Shown: positions 49,801 to 60,332 of the stretch, one piece after another
Position numbering within the stretch: position 1 is the first letter of the stretch
How the letters are laid out: the number at the start of each line of letters is the position of its first letter
NCBI GenBank assembly: GCA_003117195.1
Contig: BDSI01000027.1
Span: 866,001 to 930,000, forward strand
Source of the DNA: Eudorina sp. 2006-703-Eu-15
Taxonomy: Eukaryota; Chlorophyta; Chlorophyceae; Chlamydomonadales; Volvocaceae
Direction: 5' to 3'
DNA: 64,000 nucleotides
The notes under the pieces: generated by a model
Told to the model about the DNA's origin: nothing
Databases searched by the model: none
What the model saw: only the letters and a program-made list of their open reading frames with translations
Program-made: the position numbers and the translations under genes

Positions 49801-52800
49801 ACGCGGTGAGGAAAGGAAAGAGAAGAACGGCGCTGTGAATGTTGTTTGTGCGGGCAAGCGGGTGAAGGCTTTTTATTGCGTCGATGCCAGAGCGGGGACT
49901 GGTCACACGTCCCCACGCGGTTCACTGCGGCGGAGACGGGTAGAGGCCGATGAGTCGCGGGGAGCTGCGCCTCGGCACCTCTGCCAGGGCAAAGAATTGG
50001 CCTTCCATACACAGCCGGGAACGAGCCCCTGTGTCAGTGTTGAGACCTGGTGTTGCTGGTAAGAGCCCCTCGGGGGCCGATCCCTCTCCTTCACACCCAT
50101 CGTCGTTATGCAGGGCAAGTCCACGCTGCTGAACCGATTGCTCGGAGAGGAACGCGCGCTGACGGGCCCGGAGCCGGGGCTCACACGCGATGCCGTACGT
50201 GCATCGTGGATGTACGGCAACCAGCCCGTGGAACTGGTCGACACGGCCGGCTGGATCGGTGTGGGCCGCACAGCCAGGTATGCCGCGTGGGGTGCACCGG
50301 CGCCCGGGTTGGGGGAAAAAGAAGAGACACCCCCGGGTTGCATAGTCGACCGAGCATGCCGGAACGCAGCCGGATGGGAACGCATCCTTGAAGACTGTGG
50401 CGTCCCATCACCTGCGCAAATCAGTGCATTGACGATCGTGGCCGCTCTTCGCCTCGGCCCCTCCGTCTGCCCCTTTCCGCACCCCACCCGGGCTCTTACC
50501 CCAGCTATGACGACGTTGGCGGCGACGTGGCGGCCCTGTCCCGGGAGGCCACCCTGCGGTCCCTGGCGCAAGTGCATGTGGCACTGCTGGTGGTGGATGC
50601 AGAGAGGGCCCTGCGGAGCAACCGGGTGGGACCTGGGTCTGCAGCGCTCAATCTGGTTTCGGGGACATGCCTGGCAGCGCCGTTGGCTGGATGTGACACC
50701 CTTCAAGATCCCCCCGCCTACCACTGCCTGCCTTTCCGGGCTTGGGGCTTGGATCCCTTCGCTTCTGGCGTCCTGAGTCGGCGATGGCGGTAGCGGTGAT
50801 TGCAGTCATGCAGAGGGGTTCTGCCCGCCCCGCTGTCTTGTTCCATCTTTGCTGACCCGCGTCACTCTCGCGGCGACGACCGGCCGCAGGTCCTCGCCAA
50901 GCGTGAGCTCTCCCTGGCCAGTCACGTGATCCGGGAGGGCAAGGCGCTGGTTCTGGTGGCCAACAAGGCGGACGTGCTGACGCCCCACCAGCGCACGCTG
51001 TACGGCAGGGTGGGTCACCGGCGCCTTGGCGGCGTGTTCGCGCAGGCGGGGCTGCCGAGCTGCTTTGGACCTCTTCCTACTCTTCTCTTTAGATCTTGTT
51101 ACCCACGCATCTCACTCAACACGGAGGGGGAGGAGGAGGAGGTACAGAAAGACCCTCATGCTGCGCCCATCTGGAGCGCCCATGGCCGAGCATGGCGTGA
51201 TACTGGATGGCCCATCGCAGCCCGCCGCACGGGGGCCCCCCGGTCCACGAGCTGCTGGCACCCCCATCCGTTATCACGGCCATCCATCTCCACAACTCTG
51301 CGCGCATTCAACCAGCAGGTATTTGTCCACCCTGACATCCGCAGAGCCTGCGCAAGCACCTGTCGGAGCGGTTCTTGGAGGCGGGTCAGCTGCCGTTGGT
51401 GGAGGTGTCGGCCCGGGACGGCAAGGGCGTGGAGGGCATCATGCCGCTGGTTGTGGGGGCATACGCGGCGTGGAACAAGAGGTGGGATCTTCAAGCGGCC
51501 ACTGGCGGAGAGACCGTTTTGCACGTTTGCAGCATGCTGCGGGGAGGGACTGAGGGGACAATGGACGGGGATCCGTCTCTGGCTGCGGTCCGAGTCATCG
51601 CATGCCGCAACTGCCAGAGTCACAGGGGGGTGGGACGTCTTCGGTAAGGTTGCGGGCAATCGGGTCCCCCCCTGCAGGGTGGGCACCGCCCGGCTCAACA
51701 AGTTCATCGCCAAGCTGTCAGCCCGCATGGCCGGCGGCGGCGCAACGGAGGCCAGCCTAGCCCGCATCCGCTACGTGACCCAGATCAAGGCCCGGCCGCC
51801 CACCTTCGTCGCGTTCCTCAAGGGCACCCGCTCCCGCCCCGTCAGCAGCGCGTTCGCGGCCTTCCTGGCGCACCAGATCCGTGACGTGCTGGGCTTCCCT
51901 GGAGTGCCGCTGCGCATCTGGTTCAGGTGTGTTTGTATGTGTGCTTGGTGAAGTGTTTCGAATGCCTGAATAGAATTCCGACTTCTGAGCAAGGTGCCCC
52001 TTTCGGCGGCGTTCGCGGCGCTTGCGGACCCCGGATCGGGTGCTGCAGCCGTTGGTTGGGGTCCGCAGGCGCCGCCGCCGGTTGGACCTCCAACGCTCCA
52101 ACGCTCCCTCACACGCACCCAAGTCTTGCTCATCCTTGCCACACATCTCTGACTCCTATATTTACATGATTATAAGCTACAGCGAACCCCATGTGGTCGG
52201 GTGGACAGGTATCGTGACCGCGTTGCGGAGCGCAAGCGCCGACTGGTCTCCATCCGCAGCCGCCGCGGCCAGGGCATCGGCGTCCGCCCTGGCCGCGACC
52301 TGGCTGGCGACCCGGAGGAGGACTGGGGCCCCGCTGGCGGAGGTGCGGCACCCGGCAGCATCATGGCGGATGCGCTGCGGCTCGCCGAAGAGCTGCGGCG
52401 CGATGTGGATGAGGATGCGGGTGAGCACAGCAGCTCGGTGGGCGCAGCATATAAGCACGTCCGGGAAGCCGAACGCCTGGCGGGTGACGTGGCGGAGCGG
52501 CGGCAACACATGGCCTTCGGCGAGTCGGATGCAGCTCGCGACGGAATTGGGTCCCGTCGCCGAGAGTCGGAGGAAGACGGGTTGATGGGGATGCATGATA
52601 CCCCCATCAGCCCGTCCCCGGCGGAGAGGGGAGCGAAGCGCTACATGTCGCCGCAGCTGCAGAGGCGCCTGGCTGCCGCGGCTGCAGTTCGTGGCGGCGC
52701 AAAGGCACCGAGGATGACGCCGGCAGAGTCGGAAGCGGCTGATATTCGGGAGGGCGAGCTGCCGCGGCAGGCAGGAGTGCTCCAGACACTGCCGATGGAG

Positions 52801-53433
52801 GTGCAGGAGCGCAAGGGCCCATCGGCGGATCGCTCTGCGTCTCTGCCCGCGGACTCGCTGCGCTCGACCGCGGCCGGACGCAGCGCACGCCTGCAGCACC
52901 TGGACGATGACGACGACGATGACGATGAGGCGGAGGGGAACATGTCGGGCCGCTGGCGCTGGGACGACGCGCCTTCGGCTGCGCAGGGTCGTGGCACCGG
53001 ACAAGGTCATACTCAGGCCCAGGCCCAAGCGCGTGCGTCGTTCAGCCGGCGCCAGACCACACGAGGCGGCACTGACGAAGATGAGGTGCCGGAGCAGAGT
53101 CAAGTTGCCCAACGGGTGCCCGCGCGGCCATGGGATGGGGAGCTGCCGGCAGCGGCTGCGACAGCCGCGGCGGCTGCTGTGGCGGCTGCCCGGAGTCACG
53201 CTCGAGCCAGGTTGCGGGACCTGGAGCTGGGTTCCGATGGGGCTTCCACGGGCGGCGGTGCGGCTAGGGGAAAAAGCGCTGTCAGACAAGGGGCGGGCGA
53301 CGGAGCTGGGTTCGGCGGGAGTGCCCACACTCGTGCCGCGATGACGAAGATGCTCTTCTCCAGGAAACCCTCAGCGCCGTTGGTGCCCGAGCCGGCGCCC
53401 CGCCGTAGCCGTAAGCGCAAGGACTCTCGGTAG
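46828..53433 (+). CDS. der: Der/EngA double-GTPase ribosome-assembly factor with long C-terminal extension
   Basis: Exons 46828-47163 (start tentative), 47517-47591, 48038-48172, 48437-48507, 48851-48963, 49381-49805, 50114-50277, 50505-50625, 50890-51009, 51345-51481, 51678-51926 and 52209-53433 give about 1,056 residues. G domain 1: [30 protein letters not shown] and the SATTGDG switch. G domain 2: [36 protein letters not shown] and [10 protein letters not shown]. The KH-like domain follows ([18 protein letters not shown] then GVPLRIWFR). Der GTPases act in 50S ribosome maturation; with the N-terminal Arg/Ala region a plastid location is likely. Two features are unusual: a ~95-residue acidic/Gly insert between G domains, and a ~400-residue Arg/Ala/Glu-rich tail with an eight-Asp run, ending RSRKRKDSR. 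The intron after 48963 starts GC. A TGTAA polyadenylation motif lies 80 nt past the stop. Confidence 0.9.
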
Positions 53434-55462
53434 GGGCAGGGTGGCCGGGGAGGAGCAGTGGAGCACTGGCGCTGAGACAGCAAGCTGTGTAGGAGTCTCG
53501 ATGGGACAGTTTGTAACCCATTTACATCTTGGAGGCTGTGTACGTGGCTGGGCGGAGCACTTGTCCTGAGCTCTGTGATATCTCGCAAGGCGTAAGTTGG
53601 CGCCCGCTCTCACCAAGACCGCTGGGAATTGGAACGGTTCGGAATCCGGTCAGACCGATACCCGCTGAGAGCGAACGAATGAGCTTGGTGTTCATCATCT
53701 GAGAACCAATCATGTTGTTACGTATGCGGTCAAACTCGGTGACAGCCTTGTAATGTGACAACCTTATGTGGGTCGCTGCTGGATGCACATCAAGGCCTAG
53801 CTACTCTGGAACGTATGAGCCGTCGAGCCCATACATGGACGAGCGCAAATCCGCACGTGCCGTGTCGGCACTGTTTACATTCGTATGCCAATGTGTTCTA
53901 TTGGTGTCAAGTGTAAGATACACGCACGCACGCACACAACACACATACACAGCGTTTACTTTGCTGAACGGACGCAGCGACGCACACGCCCTCTCGGGCG
54001 CGGTAAGGCCCCCCCCATAACGCAAAGCCGACACTCGACTACAGACCGACCGACCCACATGGCGCTTAGGGATCGGGTTCGGGCGGAAACCTCGCAGCCC
54101 CAGCCGGCACGGACGACACGCACAGCACCAGAGGGAGGTGTGAGTCGTCGAGACCAGAGCATGCAGCCCCGGGCCGGACGGGAAGCACTTGAACTACAGC
54201 ATTGGCGTTGCAGAAGTGACCTGCAGTGCAGTGTTCATCTGCAACCAGCCTTTCCATCTCGGTTTCGACTGCAACACCACCTGCTTCCCACAGCGCCCAC
54301 TCACGGTGACAACGCACTCAACAGCTTAGTGGAGGACACCCTCAGTGCTGCCCGCGCTGTGCCAACACAGATAAGCCACACTGTCACTTAGCCGCTCAAC
54401 TGCTCGCATCCAATGACCTCTTGCGGACCTTAATCGGCGTCCGATACATACAAAGAAACATAGGTGCCTGCCCCACCAGGACCTGTGGCGATGGACCAGT
54501 GAGGACCCAGGCCTGGGGGCCTCCAGCGACGCTGCCGCGCATGCATATGTCCGCGGTATGCCATAGCTCGCCCATGGTCGACATCGTCGTCGAGGGGAAA
54601 CTGAAGCACATCGCCGTACATGCAATCGCGCGCGAAGAGCCAGAGCAACTCAATCTTTTTTCTTCCTGCCGTGCCATGATGACATTTCGAGAACGTCGTC
54701 CGTCACGGTCACGACCTCGAGAGGCTGGCACATACGGTCGCACCGACGGACACGCGGACGGACTCATTTCACCCTCGCCTCCCTCAATGCATCCATTTCA
54801 ACGTCTCTGTCGTCGTCCCACGAAAATTCCGTTGCCGATGCCGACGTTTCCAGTGCCAGACCCCTGACATGCCACCCCAACCTGCGACAAGGTGCGAATG
54901 AAGGACACTGACCGCAGCGGGTTTCGGCCCCGCGCCCGCATTCTTCAGCGGCTCGGGGCTACGCGAGGATAGCCGCAGGTCCGTAGCGATGTACACCAAT
55001 CGCATCGTACATACATGTCAGAGCCAAAGCCAGCCGCACCACTGATGACAACAGTCCTTCGCTTCTTTGTAGCATTTCTCTTTCGCCTAGCGCGACGAGC
55101 ACTAAGAAGAATCCTCTCAAAGAATGTGACTAGCCAAATCGCTGCCCCTCCTCTTTCTTCTTCCTGCATTTGCCCGTCATCAGGCTAATCCTTCCGGGCC
55201 GCAACAACCCATTTCAAGCTCACACAAGCACATATTTGCGGCGAAACGTAGCGCCCTCAGCGCCTGATCGACATCAGCAGGGCCCACTCTTGCGATGATG
55301 CCCTTTGTGACCACAGAGCCCCTGCTCGGACCCCGGCACCTCAGCCACTTGACTGAGACCGCCGTTTGATCCGGTCGTAGGTGCTCCTAAGGTTGCCGAT
55401 CAAAGTCGATAGGCTTCAGGGATAGATCCGGCGGCCATGGTAAGCCGACACTCACGCGTCAC
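53434..55462. other. Convergent intergenic region downstream of Der
   Basis: About 2 kb between the Der 3' end and the 3' end of the large minus-strand protein gene. Frames on both strands at 54400-54870 are open but conflict with each other, and neither shows a recognisable family or splice partners. A short CA/GCAC-rich tract occurs near 53920-53950. Confidence 0.5.
53507..53513 (+). terminator. TGTAA polyadenylation motif of the Der gene
   Basis: tgtaa about 75-80 nt downstream of the Der stop codon; TGTAA is the usual polyadenylation signal in volvocine algae. Confidence 0.55.
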
Positions 55463-58234
55463 TCAATGAACCTCGGCCGCCTGGCGCACCGGCCCTACCG
55501 GCTGTTGTCCCTCACCGCTCTGCCCTTCTGTTGCAGCCGCACTCTCCACTCCGGGTGCCCCATCCCCTTCCGCACCCCCGCCGCTCGCACCGGAGCCAGG
55601 ACCACGCCGGCCGCTGCCTTTGCCGTTGCGTTTGCCGTTCCCAACCGCCCCGCCGCTACCACCCAGCTTCGCCTGCGCGTGGCCATTACCGTCCGCAGTT
55701 GCGTTACTCTTCCCGTTGCCACTGAGAAGGCTAGTCCCGTTTCCGTTGCTGTCACTGCTGCTGTTCCTGCTTGGGCTGGTGCTGGGGCTGCTTCTGGGGC
55801 TGCCCCTGGGGCTGCTTCCGGCAGCCTGCGCCGCGGCCCGCATGGCGCGGATGCGGGCCAGGGTCTCCGCCGCGCGATCCGCCGCCGCCGCTGAAGTGGC
55901 CCTGAGCTGCTGGATGCTCTCCTTGCTTTGCGTCAGAGACGGTGGCCGCGGTGCGGCCCCGGCGCCGGTGCTGCGGACAGTCACGCGAGGTTGTGAGACG
56001 GGGGAGCTAGGGGGAGCTGCGGACACTGCCGCCCCTCCAGTGGAGGCTCGCCCAGCCTGTTGCTTTGCTTGCTGCTGCTCCGCAAGCTGACCCTGCAGCG
56101 CGGCCTCCACCGCCGCGGCCAAAGCGGCGCCCGCCTGCTCTTGCTCGGCGACGTCCGCCTTCGCAGTCTCAATCTGCCGCTGCCGCGCACTCTGCGTTTC
56201 CTCCTGCGCTACCTCCTGCTTGGCCTCCTGCCGCGTCTGCTGCTGTGCGTTGGCGTGCATCTGCTTCTGCTCCTGCTCTTCGCGCTGCCCTGCAGCTTCG
56301 GCCGGCTGTGAGCCCCACTGCTCCTCAAGGTGAGAAACCATTTCGCTGGCGGGCGCATTGGGCCCCGGCTCTTGCAGTGGGGCCGCCGGCGCATCCTCCC
56401 TCGGCTCCTGTGCGGCGGTTGATTCTTGCTCACTCTTGTCGGCGCTCGTGCCCCCGCCGGTCAGACCCTGGAACAGGCGTGCGAACCATCCGATGGGCCC
56501 GCCGCCGCCCTTGCTGCTGCTTGGCTGCTGTTGCTGCTGCTGCAACGGCGGCGACAAGGAGTCTGACTTCGCCTCTGTGCGTACCGCGACCGACTTCACA
56601 TGAGCGTTCATCACGGCAGGTGGCTGGGGCGTGGCATCCGTCGAAGACTTGGGACGTGGCTGCTGCTGCTGCTGTCCCTCAGCGACTGACGCTTCTACAG
56701 TTCCAGCCCCCTCAACCTCTCCACGCGTGCGCCCACGTACTCCGCTGTCACCATTCCCGTCACTGCCCGAGGTAGTTACACGGTCGTTGCCCTTCACGGT
56801 CTCCGGCCCCTCTGTTAGCTCCTCCAGCTCCTCCTCTTCTGGATTCACCTCCCGCCAGAGCTGTAGCAGCCGCTCATACTCCTGATCCGCCGACGGCGAT
56901 ACGGTCGTCGCCGCCGAATGCGGCTGCCGCTGCCTGCCCTGCTGCCGCTGCTGCTGTTTCGGCTTCAACCCAGCTTGCTGCTGCTCTTGCGCCGCGTCCA
57001 CCGCAGGCACCACCTCCTCAGCTCGCTGCTCTGTGCCGTCGGGCCGCCGACCCGCCTGCGCTGTCTCCTCCTCCTGCAGCTGCCGCCGCCAATCACCCGC
57101 TACTGTCAAACGCCGACTACCCGGCCGCGGCGGGGCCTGCTGGGCACCTGCCCCAGCTACCGCCGAGGCTTCGCCACCTACCTCGCCGACCTGTAAGCGT
57201 GGGCCCGCCGCATTGGCCCCACGACCGTCCTCCTGAGTCGGCGGATCCAGCGTCGGTGGTGCCGCCGCCTCAGCCGCTGCCACTGCAGCAAGAGGCGGCA
57301 TCGGCCGCCCCGGAACGCGGCCCCGGGGTCCCGCTGGGGGTGCGCGTACCTCAGGACCCGGCGCCGCCGCCCCATCCCATCCTTCCTGCTCCACCGCCGC
57401 CCAAGGATTGCGACCCAGACGGGTCGCAGGACTTGCACGCATCCCCGCAAAGCCGCGCGGCTTGGGCAAGGGGGGCGCCGACCCGGCGCCGTAGCCCGAG
57501 TAGGGCCCATCGCTGGGAGGGCGCGGACCCCAGCGCCAGGCCGCGTCCCAGCCCCAGTACCCCCCCGGTGCCCCGTAGTAATACTGATAGGGGTCCTGGG
57601 CAGGTGGTACGGGTCCAGGACCTGCGTCGTCCGCAACAGCCGATTCCTCCCAAGCGTACCACGGCGGTGGTGGCGGCCCGTATGGCATGCCGTACTCAGC
57701 GTACGGATCCCGCCACCAAGGCGGTGGCGGCGGTCCGTAGTAAGGTCCGCCGTGCGGGTATGCGGCCGCGTAGTCCGAGGCAGCGGCGTCTGCTGCACCG
57801 TCAGTTGGCGGGGAGGGCCCTGGGCTGGCGGGCGGCCAAGGCCCGCGGCCAGGCCCCTGCCCTGGCGGGCCCCGACCTGCCCATCGACCCGCAACCGTGT
57901 CTGGAGGCGGACGTTGCGATGGTGCCTTTCTGCCTGTGCCCTGAGACATCCCGTCCCATTTCTCATTGTGCGGGATTTCGGCAATAGCGCCCTGGGGAGG
58001 GGAGCCGGATGAGGACGCAGAAGAGGCTCCGCCCCGCGGCGCCGGCGGCGGCGGTCCCGACTTGGCGGCGCGCAGGGCGGCAGCCGCCACGTCCGCATCC
58101 ACGGCCCTGTTGGCTGGCGAAGCCATCGCGCGGACAACGCCGATGCCCACTACCCCACCCACCACGACGAGCGCTGCCCTCTCAAGAGCCCACCTCAACA
58201 TTTGAGGGGTCTCACCTGCGTGCGCATCGGCCAA
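55463..58234 (-). CDS. Large unrecognised membrane-anchored low-complexity protein
   Basis: Single open frame of 923 residues; the start could also be the internal Met at residue 12 (MLRWALERAALVVVGG). Near the N-terminus is one hydrophobic segment (AALVVVGGVVGIGVVRAMA), consistent with a membrane anchor or uncleaved signal. Next is a Pro/Gly/Tyr/Trp-rich region with two related aromatic units (PYYGPPPPPWWRDPYAEYG and MPYGPPPPPWYAW), then Gln/Glu/Ala-rich stretches with predicted coiled coil around EEWGSQ to AQQQTRQEAKQEVAQEETQ, and a Gly/Asn/Ser-rich basic tail. I recognise no domain. In-frame introns cannot be excluded. The downstream location relative to a second small anchored protein on the same strand (192 bp upstream) may be functional or chance. 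Confidence 0.65.
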   Translation of the reverse strand: MADAHAGETPQMLRWALERAALVVVGGVVGIGVVRAMASPANRAVDADVAAAALRAAKSGPPPPAPRGGASSASSSGSPPQGAIAEIPHNEKWDGMSQGTGRKAPSQRPPPDTVAGRWAGRGPPGQGPGRGPWPPASPGPSPPTDGAADAAASDYAAAYPHGGPYYGPPPPPWWRDPYAEYGMPYGPPPPPWYAWEESAVADDAGPGPVPPAQDPYQYYYGAPGGYWGWDAAWRWGPRPPSDGPYSGYGAGSAPPLPKPRGFAGMRASPATRLGRNPWAAVEQEGWDGAAAPGPEVRAPPAGPRGRVPGRPMPPLAAVAAAEAAAPPTLDPPTQEDGRGANAAGPRLQVGEVGGEASAVAGAGAQQAPPRPGSRRLTVAGDWRRQLQEEETAQAGRRPDGTEQRAEEVVPAVDAAQEQQQAGLKPKQQQRQQGRQRQPHSAATTVSPSADQEYERLLQLWREVNPEEEELEELTEGPETVKGNDRVTTSGSDGNGDSGVRGRTRGEVEGAGTVEASVAEGQQQQQPRPKSSTDATPQPPAVMNAHVKSVAVRTEAKSDSLSPPLQQQQQQPSSSKGGGGPIGWFARLFQGLTGGGTSADKSEQESTAAQEPREDAPAAPLQEPGPNAPASEMVSHLEEQWGSQPAEAAGQREEQEQKQMHANAQQQTRQEAKQEVAQEETQSARQRQIETAKADVAEQEQAGAALAAAVEAALQGQLAEQQQAKQQAGRASTGGAAVSAAPPSSPVSQPRVTVRSTGAGAAPRPPSLTQSKESIQQLRATSAAAADRAAETLARIRAMRAAAQAAGSSPRGSPRSSPSTSPSRNSSSDSNGNGTSLLSGNGKSNATADGNGHAQAKLGGSGGAVGNGKRNGKGSGRRGPGSGASGGGAEGDGAPGVESAAATEGQSGEGQQPVGPVRQAAEVH

Positions 58235-58426
58235 AAGGAAAGGGAGTCACACAGCTGCGGACAATCAATTCACTTTGCCCAAACACCATATAGGATAATA
58301 GGTCCGATGGTCGATAATGGTCAGGCAAGCCTGGCTACTGGCCACTCAGCGATCCAGCCAGCTTGCCAGCCAGCGCGGTCGCCAGTCAGACAAAGGAGGC
58401 ATGACCATGACCCACGACATCACAGC

Positions 58427-59063
58427 TCAGCTCCGCGTTCTGCTCTTCAGCCCACCTTCCGTCCTCGTCGGCGCGTCAGTGGATGCCGTCGCCTTCGCTG
58501 CCTCTGGCCCGCCGGCGTTGTCGCCGCCGACCTCAGGCACACTGCTGGAACCCACTTCCGCCTTCAAATCGGCTGCAACGCTGCTAGTCACTCCTCGACG
58601 CCCAGCCCGGGATGCAGCGACGGCCTTTTCATCACGTTGGCGCTCCGGGGCCTCTGCGACAGCGGTGGCCGCTGGTGGCTGCTGCGGTAGCTCAGCGACT
58701 TCCAAGTCCGGTGTAACTGCTTTCTTCTTGGAAAAGATTCCCCAAAACCCTCCTGGGGCTTTCTCGGCGACTGGACCTGTCTCCCCGTTCGCCCCAGAAG
58801 CCTCGACAGCAGTCGCAGCCAAGGCTGGCGCAGGTTCGGCAGATGCCGGCACTGCACCCTTCGCTGCGGCTGTTGCCGCGGGCTCCAACGTGAGCGTCGC
58901 TGCACCTGCAGCAGCCTCTGCAAGGGATCCGAGAGGCGAGGTAGGTTTGAGTATCAGTACGGAAGTTTAGGGACTGCCAGGAAAGGTGCTGTCCCTGGCC
59001 CAGGCGAAACAGGACGAACCCGCAAGCTATCATGATGCCGTACATCAGCAAGTCCATCAACAA
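58427..59063 (-). CDS. Small unrecognised single-pass membrane protein
   Basis: Two exons, 59063-58961 and 58917-58427, join in phase 1 to 197 residues. The N-terminus MLMDLLMYGIMIACGFVLFR is a strong hydrophobic anchor followed by LGQGQHLSWQSLNF. The remainder is Ala/Pro/Glu-rich, with one compact aromatic/basic motif (GGFWGIFSKKKAVTPDLEV), and ends in a basic GGLKSRTRS. No family recognised. Upstream of, and in the same orientation as, the large anchored protein gene. Confidence 0.6.
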
Positions 59064-60332
59064 AATGAGGGAACGGGAGATGGTGGGCGCTCAGATAAGC
59101 GTGCATGGGGGCATGCGCTGCAAACTAAGTTGGAGCCCAGAAATCAGCCGGAGAGTGCGTTTCGAAGCCGTGGAATACAGAACCCCAGGTGCGCACCTTC
59201 AGCACCTCGTGCAGACAGTGGTGCGAATCCCACACTAGATAGCTCATATGGCGCGGATGATTCGACCTGAATTGAAGGAAGGTCGATGCTATAACAAAAG
59301 CAGCCACGACGCGCTGGACCGAACGGTGGCAGACGGACACAGCGAACGAGCAATTGCAACTGGATTATGGCATACAGAATGCCTTGGCGGTAATGTCGGG
59401 CCACGCACCAGCAAGGCTACAGCAGTCGCAGCAATCAGCGATTCTAGACGGTTATCCACTGCCGGAGTCACACAGCGTTGGCGGTGATCGCACTTCCGCA
59501 CAACGGCATAGTTTCGATTACAGAACACATTCTGCAAATGGGCTTGCTGCCCAAGGCCAGCAGGCGCATTCCTGGACTGAAGCATGACAGGCGTGCCCCA
59601 AGCACTTCCTCTATCAATGCTCGTTCCTTTAAATTACACCAGCAAGATGCCAGTTGAAGGATTCACAGGTAAATATGGTTGAATTTGCCTGCTACTAACA
59701 AGAACGGTGGCTGCAACGCGGATTGCGGAATCCTTGCATGATGATTACATCGCCTAGATTTGACCGATGCAATGTGGGGACGCGGTTGGAACTGGAACAG
59801 CATGTTCGCAGCCGTGTAGGGGCAACTCTCTCCCTCAAAACCTCTCGTCCGACGTGTACTTCAGTCCTTGCTTGCCACAACGGCACAATTTCGTTACCTG
59901 CCCATCAGGAAGGCTCGATGTCTATGAAGATTACAGCGCGTTCGTGCACGAGCAGTTCCTTGTATGTGCATCCGCAATGTCGAGGGTCATTCAGAACAAG
60001 TCGAAGTCGCTCAGATACTCGCAGGACAAGGTTGCAAGATTAACTCCATTTTAATCGCAGCGAATAAAGGATTGAATATGTTTGCTCAGTTCTGACTTTC
60101 CGCCGTGGTGGCTCCCGTGACGCCTCTACAGCCGGATTTCCTTGACAACACAGCAACTCCACGAACATACTTAGGATAACCACGTTTCAAAAAACATATA
60201 CCTTCTTGTGTATTACGGCTTCGTCGCATTTAAGGCGCGGTCCACGGGGTGAAGAAGGCGCGGAAATGTAGGGAAGTCCTTGTGATTACACCCTAGCTAA
60301 CAAGTCTCAACCAAAGATATAGTATCCTCTGA
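59064..60332. other. Gap upstream of epsilon-tubulin with possible unassigned exon
   Basis: About 1.27 kb between two divergent genes. It should contain both promoters. A plus-strand frame at about 59830-60054 looks somewhat coding (NLSSDVYFSPCLPQRHNF, then RLDVYEDYSAFVHEQFL and VCASAMSRVIQNKSKSLRY) and ends at a stop. Another plus-strand frame runs near 59385-59470 after a cag acceptor. I could not connect them to a start. Confidence 0.3.
59830..60054 (+). CDS. Possible terminal exon of an unrecognised gene
   Basis: Open plus-strand frame with balanced amino-acid composition and a Cys-containing segment (CLPQRHNFVTCPSGRLDV), ending in a stop after VARLTPF. No family resemblance, no confident acceptor and no assigned upstream exons. 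It may be a shadow frame. Confidence 0.2.
   Translation, partial: LPQNLSSDVYFSPCLPQRHNFVTCPSGRLDVYEDYSAFVHEQFLVCASAMSRVIQNKSKSLRYSQDKVARLTPF

Noticed and set aside
54396..54867. Overlapping frames on both strands downstream of Der
   Set aside because: Neither strand is clearly better, no family or splice support; likely chance frames.
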